Shown here one piece after another: positions 8,737-16,316 of a stretch of 64,000 nucleotides of DNA. Under the pieces are notes generated by a model. It searched no databases and was not told where the DNA came from. It worked only from the letters and a program-made list of their open reading frames with translations. A program made the position numbers and the translations under genes. Source of the stretch: Saccharopolyspora rosea (GTDB taxonomy: Bacteria > Actinomycetota > Actinomycetes > Mycobacteriales > Pseudonocardiaceae); NCBI RefSeq assembly GCF_025643595.1, contig NZ_CP102826.1, forward strand, positions 4,402,001 through 4,466,000, written 5' to 3'. Position 1 is the stretch's first letter. Every line of letters starts with the position of its first letter.

Positions 8737-10065
8737 TCAGTCGACCGCGCGGCGCGGCGCCAGGGCGTTGATGACGCCCGCGACGGCCGCGGCGGCCAGG
8801 AAGGACAGCAGCGAGGCGCTCATCCACGACTGCGGGGTGAAGCCGATCGCCGCGCCCAGGCCGGTCCACAGGTTCGACCACCAGGCGATGCCACCCGGGT
8901 TGATCAGCTGGTAGACGACGAACCCGGCGATCCAGGCCAGCAGCATTCCCCAGCGCGACGGGGCCCTCTCCGACAGGTCCCAGCTGCCGCGGCGCCCCGC
9001 GTGCAGGAAGTAGTCGACCGCGAGCACCCCGAACAGCGGCACGAACACCGAGCCGATCAGTTGCAGGAAGTTGGCGAACTGGGTGATGTCCAGCGTCAGC
9101 GACAGCAGCGTGGTCAGCACGCCGACGCACAGGCTCAGCACCCGGCGGTCGGTCTTCGGGCGCAGGTTCTGCATCGACACCGCCGTCGAGTAGGTGTCGG
9201 CGAACGACTGGTCCACCTCGCGCAGCACCAGCACGCCGAAGAAGACCACGCCCAGCGGCACCGCCAGGAACGGGTCGAACGCCCGGTCCGCGTCACCGCC
9301 GACCATGGCCAGCGCGATCAGCCCGAGCACGTAGCAGAACACCTGCGTGATCGAGTAGCCGACGGTCGCGGCGGTGAACGCGCCGCGCACGCTGCGCGAG
9401 TGCCGCGAGTAGTCCGAGGCGACCGGCAGCCACGACACCGCCACCGCCAGCGCCGCGTCGGCGCCCGGCCAGAAGCCCTGCCACGAGCCGGTCCCCAGGT
9501 CCGGCAGCGGGTGCCGGACCAGCTGCACGAAGAAGTACACCATCGCGATCGCGACCGCGACCGTCACGTACCGGCGCAGCAGCCGCAGCGCCCCCAGCGG
9601 GCGCAGCGTCAACCCGGTGGTCAGCGCCCCGGCCACCACCAGGTACAGCCAGCGCGGGCCGCCGCCGAACAGCGCCTCCGCGCCCTGGGCGATGACGAGC
9701 AGTTCGAAGGTGCCCCAGCCGACCAGTTGCAGGATGTTGAGCAGCGTCGGCAGGTAGGACAGCCGGGTGCCGAACAGCCCGCGCAGCAGCATCATCGACG
9801 GGGCCCCGGTGCGGGCGCCGGGCACGGCCGCGATGCCGACCATCACGCTGCCCAGCACGGTGCCCACCACGCACGCCGCGAGCGCCGCGACGAAGGACAG
9901 CCGGGGCGCGCCGCTGGGGGCCAGCACGGCCATCGCACCGCTGAACCCGAGCAGGCTCACGCCCAGGTTCGCCCAGAACGCGCCCTGGTCGAGCACGCCG
10001 AGCGTTCTCGGTGCTGGTTCGTCGAGGGTGTGCGGAACCTCGCGACTGTCGGCGTCGAGCGCCAT
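8737..10065 (-). CDS. cytX: NCS1-family transporter, probable CytX (HMP uptake)
   Basis: 442 residues, about 12 membrane segments, NCS1 (purine-cytosine permease) family. GVSLLGFSGAMAVLAP lies in TM1 and SWLPVASDYSRHSRS is the conserved mid-protein motif. A TPP riboswitch lies immediately upstream on the same strand. Among NCS1 transporters that regulation is characteristic of CytX, which imports hydroxymethylpyrimidine or related thiamine precursors. The start is ATG at 10065; an in-frame GTG is directly before it, and GTAGGGAGA at the riboswitch 3' end serves as ribosome-binding site. No thi biosynthesis gene is adjacent. Confidence 0.85.
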   Translation of the reverse strand: MALDADSREVPHTLDEPAPRTLGVLDQGAFWANLGVSLLGFSGAMAVLAPSGAPRLSFVAALAACVVGTVLGSVMVGIAAVPGARTGAPSMMLLRGLFGTRLSYLPTLLNILQLVGWGTFELLVIAQGAEALFGGGPRWLYLVVAGALTTGLTLRPLGALRLLRRYVTVAVAIAMVYFFVQLVRHPLPDLGTGSWQGFWPGADAALAVAVSWLPVASDYSRHSRSVRGAFTAATVGYSITQVFCYVLGLIALAMVGGDADRAFDPFLAVPLGVVFFGVLVLREVDQSFADTYSTAVSMQNLRPKTDRRVLSLCVGVLTTLLSLTLDITQFANFLQLIGSVFVPLFGVLAVDYFLHAGRRGSWDLSERAPSRWGMLLAWIAGFVVYQLINPGGIAWWSNLWTGLGAAIGFTPQSWMSASLLSFLAAAAVAGVINALAPRRAVD

Positions 10066-10069
10066 CACG

Positions 10070-10162
10070 ATCTCCCTACGCCGGCATTACCCGGACAGGT
10101 TCGGCGGTCGGCGGCACTGGTCAAGCCGCCCTCTCAGCCCGGTGCGCCCGAGCTCCCGCGTG
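10070..10162 (-). promoter_or_regulatory. TPP (thiamine pyrophosphate) riboswitch
   Basis: Read on the minus strand, the THI-element signature is present: GGGAGCUCGG, then CGGGCUGAGAGGGCGGC (the CUGAGA pyrimidine-sensing arm), then GAACCUGUCCGGGUAAUGCC and GGCGUAGGGA (pyrophosphate-sensing arm and P1 return). The aptamer ends at the ribosome-binding site of the transporter gene a few nt ahead of the start codon, which favours control of translation initiation. Strong motif match; the exact 5' boundary is approximate. Confidence 0.92.
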
Positions 10163-10271
10163 GACGTGTCGGCGACACCCTACCCCGCTGCCGCACGGGG
10201 TGTCAGGAGGGTTCGATCAGCACCCCTCCAGCTCGCCGTGAGCGCCTCGGTGCGCACGAGGAACCTGGGTG

Positions 10272-10500
10272 CCTGTCTTTGAACTTGGTTCCGACGGGGT
10301 GTGGTAAGCGGCGTGAGCCGCTTTCTCTTTTGGTGAGTACGCAAGCAACCTGCACCGCCGCGGGTTCTCAGCGGTCGTCTCGCGAGGACAGCCCCGACGT
10401 GGTGTAGGGGGCTACATGATGTCGGGGCTCCCGGAGCCGGTGTGGCTGTGGCGCGCAGCGCCTCCGTGGGGGGCGGTGGTCGGGTGACGGGCGGGCCGCT
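10272..10500 (+). repeat. Dispersed MITE-like repeat, copy 3 (no right end)
   Basis: Begins CCTGTCTTTGAACTTGG, carries the hairpin AAGCGGC-GTGA-GCCGCTT plus TCTCTTTT, then the shared middle modules (CACCGCCGCGGGTTCTCAGC, TCGCGAGGACAGCCCCGACG, GGGGCTCCCGGAGCC). It runs straight into the next copy without its own right-hand inverted repeat. Confidence 0.85.
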
Positions 10501-10505
10501 GAGTG

Positions 10506-10782
10506 CCTGTCTTTGAACTTGGTTCCGACGGGTCGTGGTAAGCGGCGTGAGCCGCTTTCTCTTTCGGTGAGTGGTCTCGCCACTTGCACCGCCGCGGGTT
10601 CTCAGCGGTCGTCTCGCGAGGACAGCCCCGACGCTGTGTATTGGGCATACATGAGTCGGGGCTCCCGGAGCCGAGACGGCCGCTGAGGTTCCGCCACCGG
10701 CACCGCCACGCACAACGAGTTCAAAGACAGGCACTGAGGTTCCGCCACCGGCACCGCCACCCAAAACGAGTTCAGAGACAGG
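10506..10782 (+). repeat. Dispersed MITE-like repeat, copy 4 with duplicated right end
   Basis: Full-length copy with hairpin AAGCGGC-GTGA-GCCGCTT. Its right module (GGTTCCGCCACCGGCACCGC...GTTCAAAGACAGG) is present twice in tandem, ending at 10731 and 10782. Together with copy 3 it fills the gap between the divergent cytX and VOC genes. The same left-left-right-right layout recurs at 42775-43295. Confidence 0.85.
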
Positions 10783-10865
10783 CTCTCTCGCACCGTTGAC
10801 TTCCAGCGCGCTGCAACTTCTACGCTCGGCCACGACGACATCACCGAGCGGAAACGGAGCACGCC

Positions 10866-11252
10866 ATGGCCGTGCAGCTCAACCACACCATCGTCGCCGC
10901 CCGGGACAAGGCCGCGTCGGCGCGGTTCCTGTCCGAGGTCCTGGGCCTGCCCGAACCGGTGCCGTTCGGGCCGTTCCTGACCGTTGCGACGAGCAACGAC
11001 GTCACCCTGGACTTCCTGGAGGTGCCGGACGCCGAGATCACCTCGCAGCACTACGCGTTCCTGGTCACCGAGGCCGAGTTCGACGAGATCTTCGGCCGCA
11101 TCACCGACCGCGGCCTGTCGTACTGGGCGGATCCGCACCACGCCGAGCCGGGCCGCATCAACACCCGCGACGGCGGCCGCGGCGTCTACTTCGACGACCC
11201 GGACGGCCACAAGTTGGAGATCCTCACCCGCCCCTACGGCAGCGGGGACTGA
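10866..11252 (+). CDS. VOC (glyoxalase/dioxygenase superfamily) protein
   Basis: 128 residues, one VOC module of two beta-alpha-beta-beta-beta units. LNHTIVAARDKAASARFLSEV at the N-terminus and GRGVYFDDPDGHKLEI at the C-terminus are diagnostic; His and Glu of these stretches are likely metal ligands. GGAG precedes the ATG. Members include glyoxalase I, fosfomycin-resistance enzymes and dioxygenases; nothing here selects one. A LarC fragment follows directly, so the original neighbourhood has been rearranged. Confidence 0.85.
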   Translation: MAVQLNHTIVAARDKAASARFLSEVLGLPEPVPFGPFLTVATSNDVTLDFLEVPDAEITSQHYAFLVTEAEFDEIFGRITDRGLSYWADPHHAEPGRINTRDGGRGVYFDDPDGHKLEILTRPYGSGD

Positions 11253-11581
11253 GGCCCGCGGAGCGCCGCGGGGCGCGGGAGGTCGCCCGGTCCCGGGGCC
11301 TGCCGCACGTCGAGGTGTGCACCGACGAGGCGGACCGCGGCCTGCGCTGCCACCGCGTCGACCGCCACGCGCTGCCCCGCACCACCACGACCGTCACCGT
11401 CGACGGCCACCCGGTCCGCGTCAAAACCGGCCCCTGGCGGGCGAAACCCGAGCACGACGACGTGGCGGCGGCGGCCCGGGCCCTCGGGCTGCCGCTGCGC
11501 ACCGTCGCCGAACGCGCGCTCGCCGAGCTGCGGGACTCCGGGGCGCCCGACGGCGGGTTCGGCGGCCGGGCGCAGCACTAG
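11253..11581 (+). pseudogene. larC: Remnant of LarC-type nickel-insertion protein (C-terminal part)
   Basis: An open frame of about 108 codons begins at the end of the VOC gene with no convincing start. Its sequence (LRCHRVDRHALPR, TVDGHPVRVKTGPW, KPEHDDVAAAARALGLPL) corresponds to the C-terminal portion of LarC, which inserts nickel into the lactate-racemase cofactor in a CTP-dependent reaction. The full family is around 400 residues, so about three quarters is missing, including the whole N-terminal domain. No larB or larE is nearby. It might be a separate LarC2-type C-terminal gene, but no partner or start supports that. Confidence 0.55.
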
Positions 11582-11688
11582 AGTCGTCCCCTCCGGATCA
11601 TTCGCCCGGGCCGCGCGGCTCCCTCGGGCCCGGAGGCGGTGCGGGTTGTGCCGACGCCGGGCGCCGTCCGCTGCGGACGTCGTCCTCG

Positions 11689-12282
11689 TCAGCTCGCGCC
11701 CGGCAGGGCGTTCTCCAGGAGGACCTCGGCTGCTGCCCGCGCGTGTCGTCCGTAGTCCGCATCATCCAGCACCATGGCGCGGCTGGCGGCCCCGTCCGCG
11801 AGAGTGACGAGTTGTTCGGCGAGTGCGGCGGGCTCGCGGCACCCCAGTTCCGTTACCAGTGCCGTTACCAGCCGCACCATCAGCAGTTTCTGTTCGCGAG
11901 CGCAAGCGTGGACCGCGCTCTGCGGGTCGGGGAACTCCGCGGCGGCGTCGATGAACGGGCATCCGCGCACCGGACCCGCGTCCGCAGCAGGCGGGACGAA
12001 CAGCGCGAGGATTCGTTCTCTGGCCGGGATGTCCTCCCGAGTCAGCACGCTCTCCAGGGTGTGGCCCGTCGAGGCGAGGTCCTGGAGATGGGCGATGACC
12101 AGGTCGCTCTTGGTCCGGAAGTGCGCGTAGAGGGTGCGCTTGGACACCGGTGCCTGCTCTGCGACCTGTTCCATGCCGGTCGCGTTGATCCCTTGGGTCG
12201 CGAACAGTCGGGCGGCGGCGGCCAGGATGCGTTCGCGCCCCCCGCGCCCCTGCCGTCGAGACGTCGTCGTCCCCGTGCTCAT
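11689..12282 (-). CDS. TetR-family repressor
   Basis: 197 residues. The N-terminal HTH is typical (RERILAAAARLFATQGINAT, then VSKRTLYAHFRTKSDLV). The C-terminal domain contains GCPFIDAAAEFPDP, a pattern common in TetR repressors of nitroreductase or quinone/electrophile-response genes. It is divergent from a nitroreductase gene; two 18-bp inverted repeats of identical geometry lie between them and are the obvious operators. It probably represses both itself and the nitroreductase, released by an electrophilic or nitro compound (inference). Confidence 0.9.
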   Translation of the reverse strand: MSTGTTTSRRQGRGGRERILAAAARLFATQGINATGMEQVAEQAPVSKRTLYAHFRTKSDLVIAHLQDLASTGHTLESVLTREDIPARERILALFVPPAADAGPVRGCPFIDAAAEFPDPQSAVHACAREQKLLMVRLVTALVTELGCREPAALAEQLVTLADGAASRAMVLDDADYGRHARAAAEVLLENALPGAS

Positions 12283-12289
12283 GACGGAA

Positions 12290-12307
12290 GTATACGTCCT
12301 CGTTTAC
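12290..12307. promoter_or_regulatory. Probable TetR operator O1
   Basis: GTATACG-TCCT-CGTTTAC is a 7-4-7 inverted repeat with one mismatch between arms. It lies 8 bp upstream of the tetR start codon, where bound repressor would block tetR transcription. Same arm sequence and spacing as O2. Confidence 0.72.
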
Positions 12308-12342
12308 CTCGGAGCGAGCGGCGTGCTACGGTCGCCACATAG

Positions 12343-12360
12343 GTAAACGACTCCGTTTAC
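12343..12360. promoter_or_regulatory. Probable TetR operator O2
   Basis: GTAAACG-ACTC-CGTTTAC is a perfect 7-4-7 inverted repeat, 24 bp upstream of the nitroreductase ATG. Its centre is 53 bp from that of O1, about five helical turns. Confidence 0.78.
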
Positions 12361-12384
12361 ATCAGTGCACTTGAGGAGAGTTCC

Positions 12385-13074
12385 ATGAGCGGGCTGGTTT
12401 CCCCCGAGCTGAGCGACTACGCGGAGAAGCTGATGCGCGGTCGCCACGCGACACGCGCGTTCCGCCCCGAGGCCGTGCCAGCGGACACGATGCGCGCGAT
12501 CTTCTCCCTCGCCGGCACCGCGCCGTCCAACTCCAACGCGCAACCGTGGCGGGTCGAGGTGGTCAGTGGCGCGAGGCGCGCACGCCTGGCGGACGCCCTG
12601 CAAGCGGCCCACGCCGAACAGCGCACCTCGGTCGACTTCCCGTACTCCGAGGCCATGTACGGCCCCGTCCACCAGGAGCGGCGGGCCGCGTTCGGCGCCG
12701 GTCTGTACGGAGCGCTGGGCATCGGCCCGGACGACGACGCGGCGCGCGCGGCCTACGACGCGGAGAGCCTGCGCTTCTACGGGGCACCGCACGCCGCGTT
12801 CCTGTTCGTCACCGGCGACGGCGGGGCGCTACTGGCCGCCGACGTCGGCGCCTACATGCAGACGCTGCTGCTGGCCATGGCCGCGTACGGGGTGGACAGT
12901 TGCCCGCAGGGCCTGCTCAGCTTCTACGCCGACACCATCCGGACCGAACTCGGCGTCACCGAAGGGAAGTTGCTCGTGGGCGTCTCTTTCGGCTACGCCG
13001 ACGAGAGTGCGCCGGTGAACCGGGTCACGACCGAGCGGGCCGCCCTCGAAACGACCACCGCTTTCCACGTCTAG
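12385..13074 (+). CDS. Nitroreductase-family flavoprotein
   Basis: 229 residues. The FMN-binding RHATRAF motif near the N-terminus and TAPSNSNAQPWRVEVV are hallmarks of the family, as is the C-terminal half with SCPQGLLSFY. GAGGAG precedes the ATG. Such enzymes reduce nitroaromatics, quinones or enones with NAD(P)H in the cytoplasm. Control by the divergent TetR gene, with an operator in its promoter region, suggests inducible detoxification. Confidence 0.9.
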   Translation: MSGLVSPELSDYAEKLMRGRHATRAFRPEAVPADTMRAIFSLAGTAPSNSNAQPWRVEVVSGARRARLADALQAAHAEQRTSVDFPYSEAMYGPVHQERRAAFGAGLYGALGIGPDDDAARAAYDAESLRFYGAPHAAFLFVTGDGGALLAADVGAYMQTLLLAMAAYGVDSCPQGLLSFYADTIRTELGVTEGKLLVGVSFGYADESAPVNRVTTERAALETTTAFHV

Positions 13075-13132
13075 CGAGCCCCCTCCGGCTGACCGCGCAG
13101 TGAAGTCCCAGCGGGTGACGCGCTGGAGGCCG

Positions 13133-14395
13133 TCAGCCCCGTCCGCGTCCTGCCCCGATGTCGTGGGGCGCGGCACCGCCGGCCGGGCGCGGCGCCGGTC
13201 GGCGGCGCAGCAGCACCAGGCCGACCGCCAGCGTCACCACCTGGGTGGCGGCCAGCAGGCCGTAGCCCGCCGCGAATCCGCGTCCGCTGACGCTGATCAG
13301 CGCGCCCACCGCCGCGGGCAGCGCCGCCGAGACCAGGTTCCCGATCCCGTTGACCAGTCCGTAGGCGCTGCCCACGGTGCCCGGGGCGGCGTGCTGCTGC
13401 ACCAGCGTGGGGATGGCGGGCCCCTGCAACCCCCAGAAACCGTTGGCCAAGACCAATGCCGCGGCGGCCAGCCAGCGCGAGTCGACGAGGATCACGGCCG
13501 TGGTGCACACGACGGTGCCGGCGCTGCCGAGCACCAGCGCCGCGGCCACCCGCGCGGGCGGCAGCCGGTCGACCAGCCAGCCGCCCGCGAAGCCGGACAG
13601 CAGGCTGACCAGGAAGGGCAGCGCGGCGAGAACTCCCATCTGCGCCAGGGAGAAGTGCCGCTCCTGCAACAGGTAGGAGGGCAGCCAGGAGCTGCTGCCC
13701 CACAGGTAGCCGAGGGTGGCGATCTCGACCAGCAGGATCCACCCCAACCGCGGGGTGCGCAGGGCGGCGGTGAAGCGCTGCCGCGCGGTGCGGCCGCCGC
13801 CCTGCGCGCCCCGGCCGGCCGCGACGAACAGCAGCACCAGCGGCAGTCCGACGAGCAGGTTCAACGCGGCGAGCACCAGGAAGGACCCGCTCCATCCGAA
13901 GTGGACGGTCGCGGCGGCCACCAGGGGGATGCCGATCGCGCTGCCCAGGGACACCCCCATCGAGGTGACCGCGTTGGGCCTGCCGAGTTCGCCGTCGTCG
14001 AAGCGCGCCTTGACGTACATCGTCTTCAGCGAGAACAGCGGCCCCTCGGCCGAGCCGAGCAGCAACCGCAGCGCCAGCAGCACCACCGCGGCCGACGCGA
14101 CCGGCGAGACCAGCGTGAGCAGCGACCAGCTCACCAGGCTGACGACGAGGCCGCGGCGCACGCCGAGCGCCGCCTCGTACCACGGGGTGAGCAGCAGCGC
14201 CGCGACGCCGTAGCCGACGAGGAACGTGGACATCAGGGCGCCCTGGGCCGCCCTGTCGTGGCCGAGTCCGAAGTGCGCGAGGAACGCCGGGTCGGTGATC
14301 AGCACCGAGACGTTGACGCGGTCGACGTAGGAGATCGTCACGACGGCGAGCAGGGCGAGCACTCCCGCCCAGCGGAACCGGTGCAGGGATCGCAC
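13133..14395 (-). CDS. MFS transporter (ACS-like)
   Basis: 420 residues with about 12 hydrophobic segments. The start of TM1 reads ISYVDRVNVSV, the signature of anion:cation symporter (ACS) type MFS carriers, and the TM4/5 region has LRLLLGSAEGPLFS. Such carriers usually import organic anions (sugar acids, phthalate, allantoate). A short interrupted palindrome CTTAGCGTTAAG lies 39 bp upstream at 14434-14445 and could be an operator. No linked catabolic enzyme was seen, so the substrate is open. Confidence 0.86.
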   Translation of the reverse strand: MRSLHRFRWAGVLALLAVVTISYVDRVNVSVLITDPAFLAHFGLGHDRAAQGALMSTFLVGYGVAALLLTPWYEAALGVRRGLVVSLVSWSLLTLVSPVASAAVVLLALRLLLGSAEGPLFSLKTMYVKARFDDGELGRPNAVTSMGVSLGSAIGIPLVAAATVHFGWSGSFLVLAALNLLVGLPLVLLFVAAGRGAQGGGRTARQRFTAALRTPRLGWILLVEIATLGYLWGSSSWLPSYLLQERHFSLAQMGVLAALPFLVSLLSGFAGGWLVDRLPPARVAAALVLGSAGTVVCTTAVILVDSRWLAAAALVLANGFWGLQGPAIPTLVQQHAAPGTVGSAYGLVNGIGNLVSAALPAAVGALISVSGRGFAAGYGLLAATQVVTLAVGLVLLRRRPAPRPAGGAAPHDIGAGRGRG

Positions 14396-14672
14396 GGCCC
14401 ACCTCCCCGGCGGGCTCCCCCGCCGATAACTAACTTAGCGTTAAGGTGATCCAGGAGTATCGCCGACACCGTTCCCCGACGCAAGGTCCCGTGTCATGGC
14501 ACAACATGGCGGCGCCTCCGCGTCCCCGAGCGGCACCCAATACGCGCTGATGTTCAATGAGCGGTAAGGGGTTCCAAGGTCCGACGGGAACTGGGGAACC
14601 GTGCTGCGGCGGCCGGCCCCGGGTCGTGACAGCGCTGCGGACGTGCTCCGCCCGCTTGGCCGGCGTTCCTGC
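14396..14672. other. Intergenic, no gene seen
   Basis: About 280 bp between the MFS start and the 3' end of the DUF1990-like gene. Apart from the possible operator CTTAGCGTTAAG near the MFS start I see no coding, RNA or repeat feature. Confidence 0.4.
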
Positions 14673-15347
14673 TCACCGGGCGGGTACGCAGCGGGTGCGG
14701 ATGGTGACGCCGCCGCGGGGGCGCCCGCCCGCCAGGGCAGCGGCGGCCAGGCAGCAGCGCACCCACATGTTGAGCTGCATCTCCTTCGCCAGCCGCGCTT
14801 TCGCGTACAGCAGGTCCACCAGTGGGCTGCTCGGGCGTGCCCAGGCTTCGACCTCGAAGCGCAGCACGCCGTCCTCGGGGCGGGCGCGGAACTCGATGAG
14901 GCCCGCTTCGAGGTGGCCTTCGAGCGTCGCCAGCCGGAACGAGTCCTCGGTGCACGACACGACGCGCACCGGCCCGTTCCACGGACCGGGCATGTGCACG
15001 GTGAACTCGTCCCCGGTGCACATGCGGCCGGGTTCGCCGCTGTTGCGGCACACGCGTGCGGCTTCCCCGGGCACGGCGCGGTTCATGTCGTCGCGGATCG
15101 TGCCGATCAGCGTCGCGGGGTCGACCGCCGGATCCTCGATGCGCACCGAGAAGGTGCGGTGGAACAGCTGGCCGCACCCGTCGTCGGCGAGCAGGCTGCG
15201 CTCGTCCACCAGCGCGGTCGGCAGTTCGGGGGGCAGATCGGTCTCGTCACCCCGCTCCTCGCTGCGGTGCAGCGGCGTGGTCTGCCACAGGTAGCGCCAG
15301 GAGATCAACGCCATCCCCGCCAGCCAGCGCGGCACGGTCCGCAACAC
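14673..15347 (-). CDS. DUF1990-like protein, larger form
   Basis: 224 residues from a GTG start preceded by GAGAGGGG. The core (GQLFHRTFSVRIED, GDEFTVHMPGPWNGPVRVV, SFRLATLEGHLEAGLIEFR) matches a family of actinobacterial proteins of unknown function that I place with DUF1990. No catalytic motif is recognised. The N-terminal LAGMALISWRYLW is hydrophobic and may be a membrane-associating helix. A second DUF1990 gene is divergent, just beyond a small membrane-protein gene, so the two may cooperate. Family assignment is from memory of sequence pattern. Confidence 0.65.
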   Translation of the reverse strand: MLRTVPRWLAGMALISWRYLWQTTPLHRSEERGDETDLPPELPTALVDERSLLADDGCGQLFHRTFSVRIEDPAVDPATLIGTIRDDMNRAVPGEAARVCRNSGEPGRMCTGDEFTVHMPGPWNGPVRVVSCTEDSFRLATLEGHLEAGLIEFRARPEDGVLRFEVEAWARPSSPLVDLLYAKARLAKEMQLNMWVRCCLAAAALAGGRPRGGVTIRTRCVPAR

Positions 15348-15427
15348 CGACGACCCCTCTCGTTAGCACCGCTGCGTGCCCGGGTAGTACCCGGAATGGG
15401 AGAACCGCTCACACCGGGGAGACGTCG

Positions 15428-15640
15428 ATGATCGTGCGCGCGCTGCACTCGGTCGGGCTGCGCAGTGCCCACTTGCACGCGCTGTCGCTGAGTTCCGTGG
15501 TCCTGTGCCTGGCCCTGTGGATCCGGGCGAAGACCGTCGACCAGCAGGAGCGCGGCAACGCCGAGCGCCGCGCGCTGTTCACCGGCCTGTGGGCGCCGAC
15601 GCTGTGGCTCATCGGGGACTCGCTGCGCGACCGTGAGTGA
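15428..15640 (+). CDS. Small membrane protein, 70 aa
   Basis: Translates from ATG 15428, preceded by GGGGAGA. One central hydrophobic helix (LSLSSVVLCLALWI) is followed by a charged stretch and a second moderately hydrophobic segment (LFTGLWAPTLWLIG). The start of the DUF1990 gene (GTG 15633) lies inside its last codons, an 8-nt overlap, indicating a translationally coupled two-gene operon. Function unknown. Confidence 0.75.
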   Translation: MIVRALHSVGLRSAHLHALSLSSVVLCLALWIRAKTVDQQERGNAERRALFTGLWAPTLWLIGDSLRDRE

Positions 15641-16316
15641 CCTGTTGCGCGGCGTCGACGTCCCCGCCGCGCTGCGGGACCTGCGCTCGCGCCCGGTGAA
15701 CTTCACCGACGCGGAGGTCGACACCTCCGGCTGGCACCACGACGTCAGTCGCCGCGCCGTGGCCCACGAGCGTCCAGGGCCTCCCGAACCGGGCGGGCCG
15801 TGGGAGGTCGCCTGCCGGCTGGTGCGCGACTACGAGTTCTCCGACCCCGTGCGCATCCGCGCCGTCTACGACACCCGCGACGGCCTGCTGGGCCGGACCA
15901 TGCTGCTGCAGGGCCGGTTCGGCGGTCTGCGGTTCCACATGGGGGTGCGGGTCACCACGGTCACCGACGAGATCCGCGCCGGGCACCGGGTCTGGGGCTG
16001 GGCCTACGACACCCTGCAGGGCCATCTCGAACGGGGGCGGATGCACTACGAGGTGGTCAAGGACCTGCGATCCGGTGCGGTGGAGTTCGTCGTCTCCGGC
16101 TTCTCGCAGCGCTGCCCCGACCTCGGCCCGCTGCTGCGGGCGGGTTGGTGGCTGTTCGGGCGGCGCACCCAGCTGCGCTTCTACCGGGACTGCGGGCAGC
16201 GCCTGCGGAACCTGGTCCGCGACGCCCGGTCCGGTGCCACGCCGCCCACCGCCGTCCGGGACGGCCCGTTCGTGCTGGCCCCCTCGTGCTTCACCGGAGG
16301 AACTTGTCCAACGTGA
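15633..16316 (+). CDS. DUF1990 family protein
   Basis: 227 residues from GTG 15633. DUF1990 signatures are clear: NFTDAEVD near the N-terminus, LGRTMLLQGRFGGLRFHMGV, WGWAYDTLQGHLERGRMHYE, and LFGRRTQLRFYRDCGQRL at the C-terminus. Function is uncharacterised. It follows the small membrane protein with an 8-nt overlap, and its last 26 nt overlap the 3' end of the convergent molybdenum hydroxylase gene. Confidence 0.82.
   Translation: MSDLLRGVDVPAALRDLRSRPVNFTDAEVDTSGWHHDVSRRAVAHERPGPPEPGGPWEVACRLVRDYEFSDPVRIRAVYDTRDGLLGRTMLLQGRFGGLRFHMGVRVTTVTDEIRAGHRVWGWAYDTLQGHLERGRMHYEVVKDLRSGAVEFVVSGFSQRCPDLGPLLRAGWWLFGRRTQLRFYRDCGQRLRNLVRDARSGATPPTAVRDGPFVLAPSCFTGGTCPT

Noticed and set aside
10174-10204. 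Hairpin GACACC...GGTGTC upstream of the TPP riboswitch
   Set aside because: No gene ends there on either strand and the stem is interrupted; more likely part of the promoter region.
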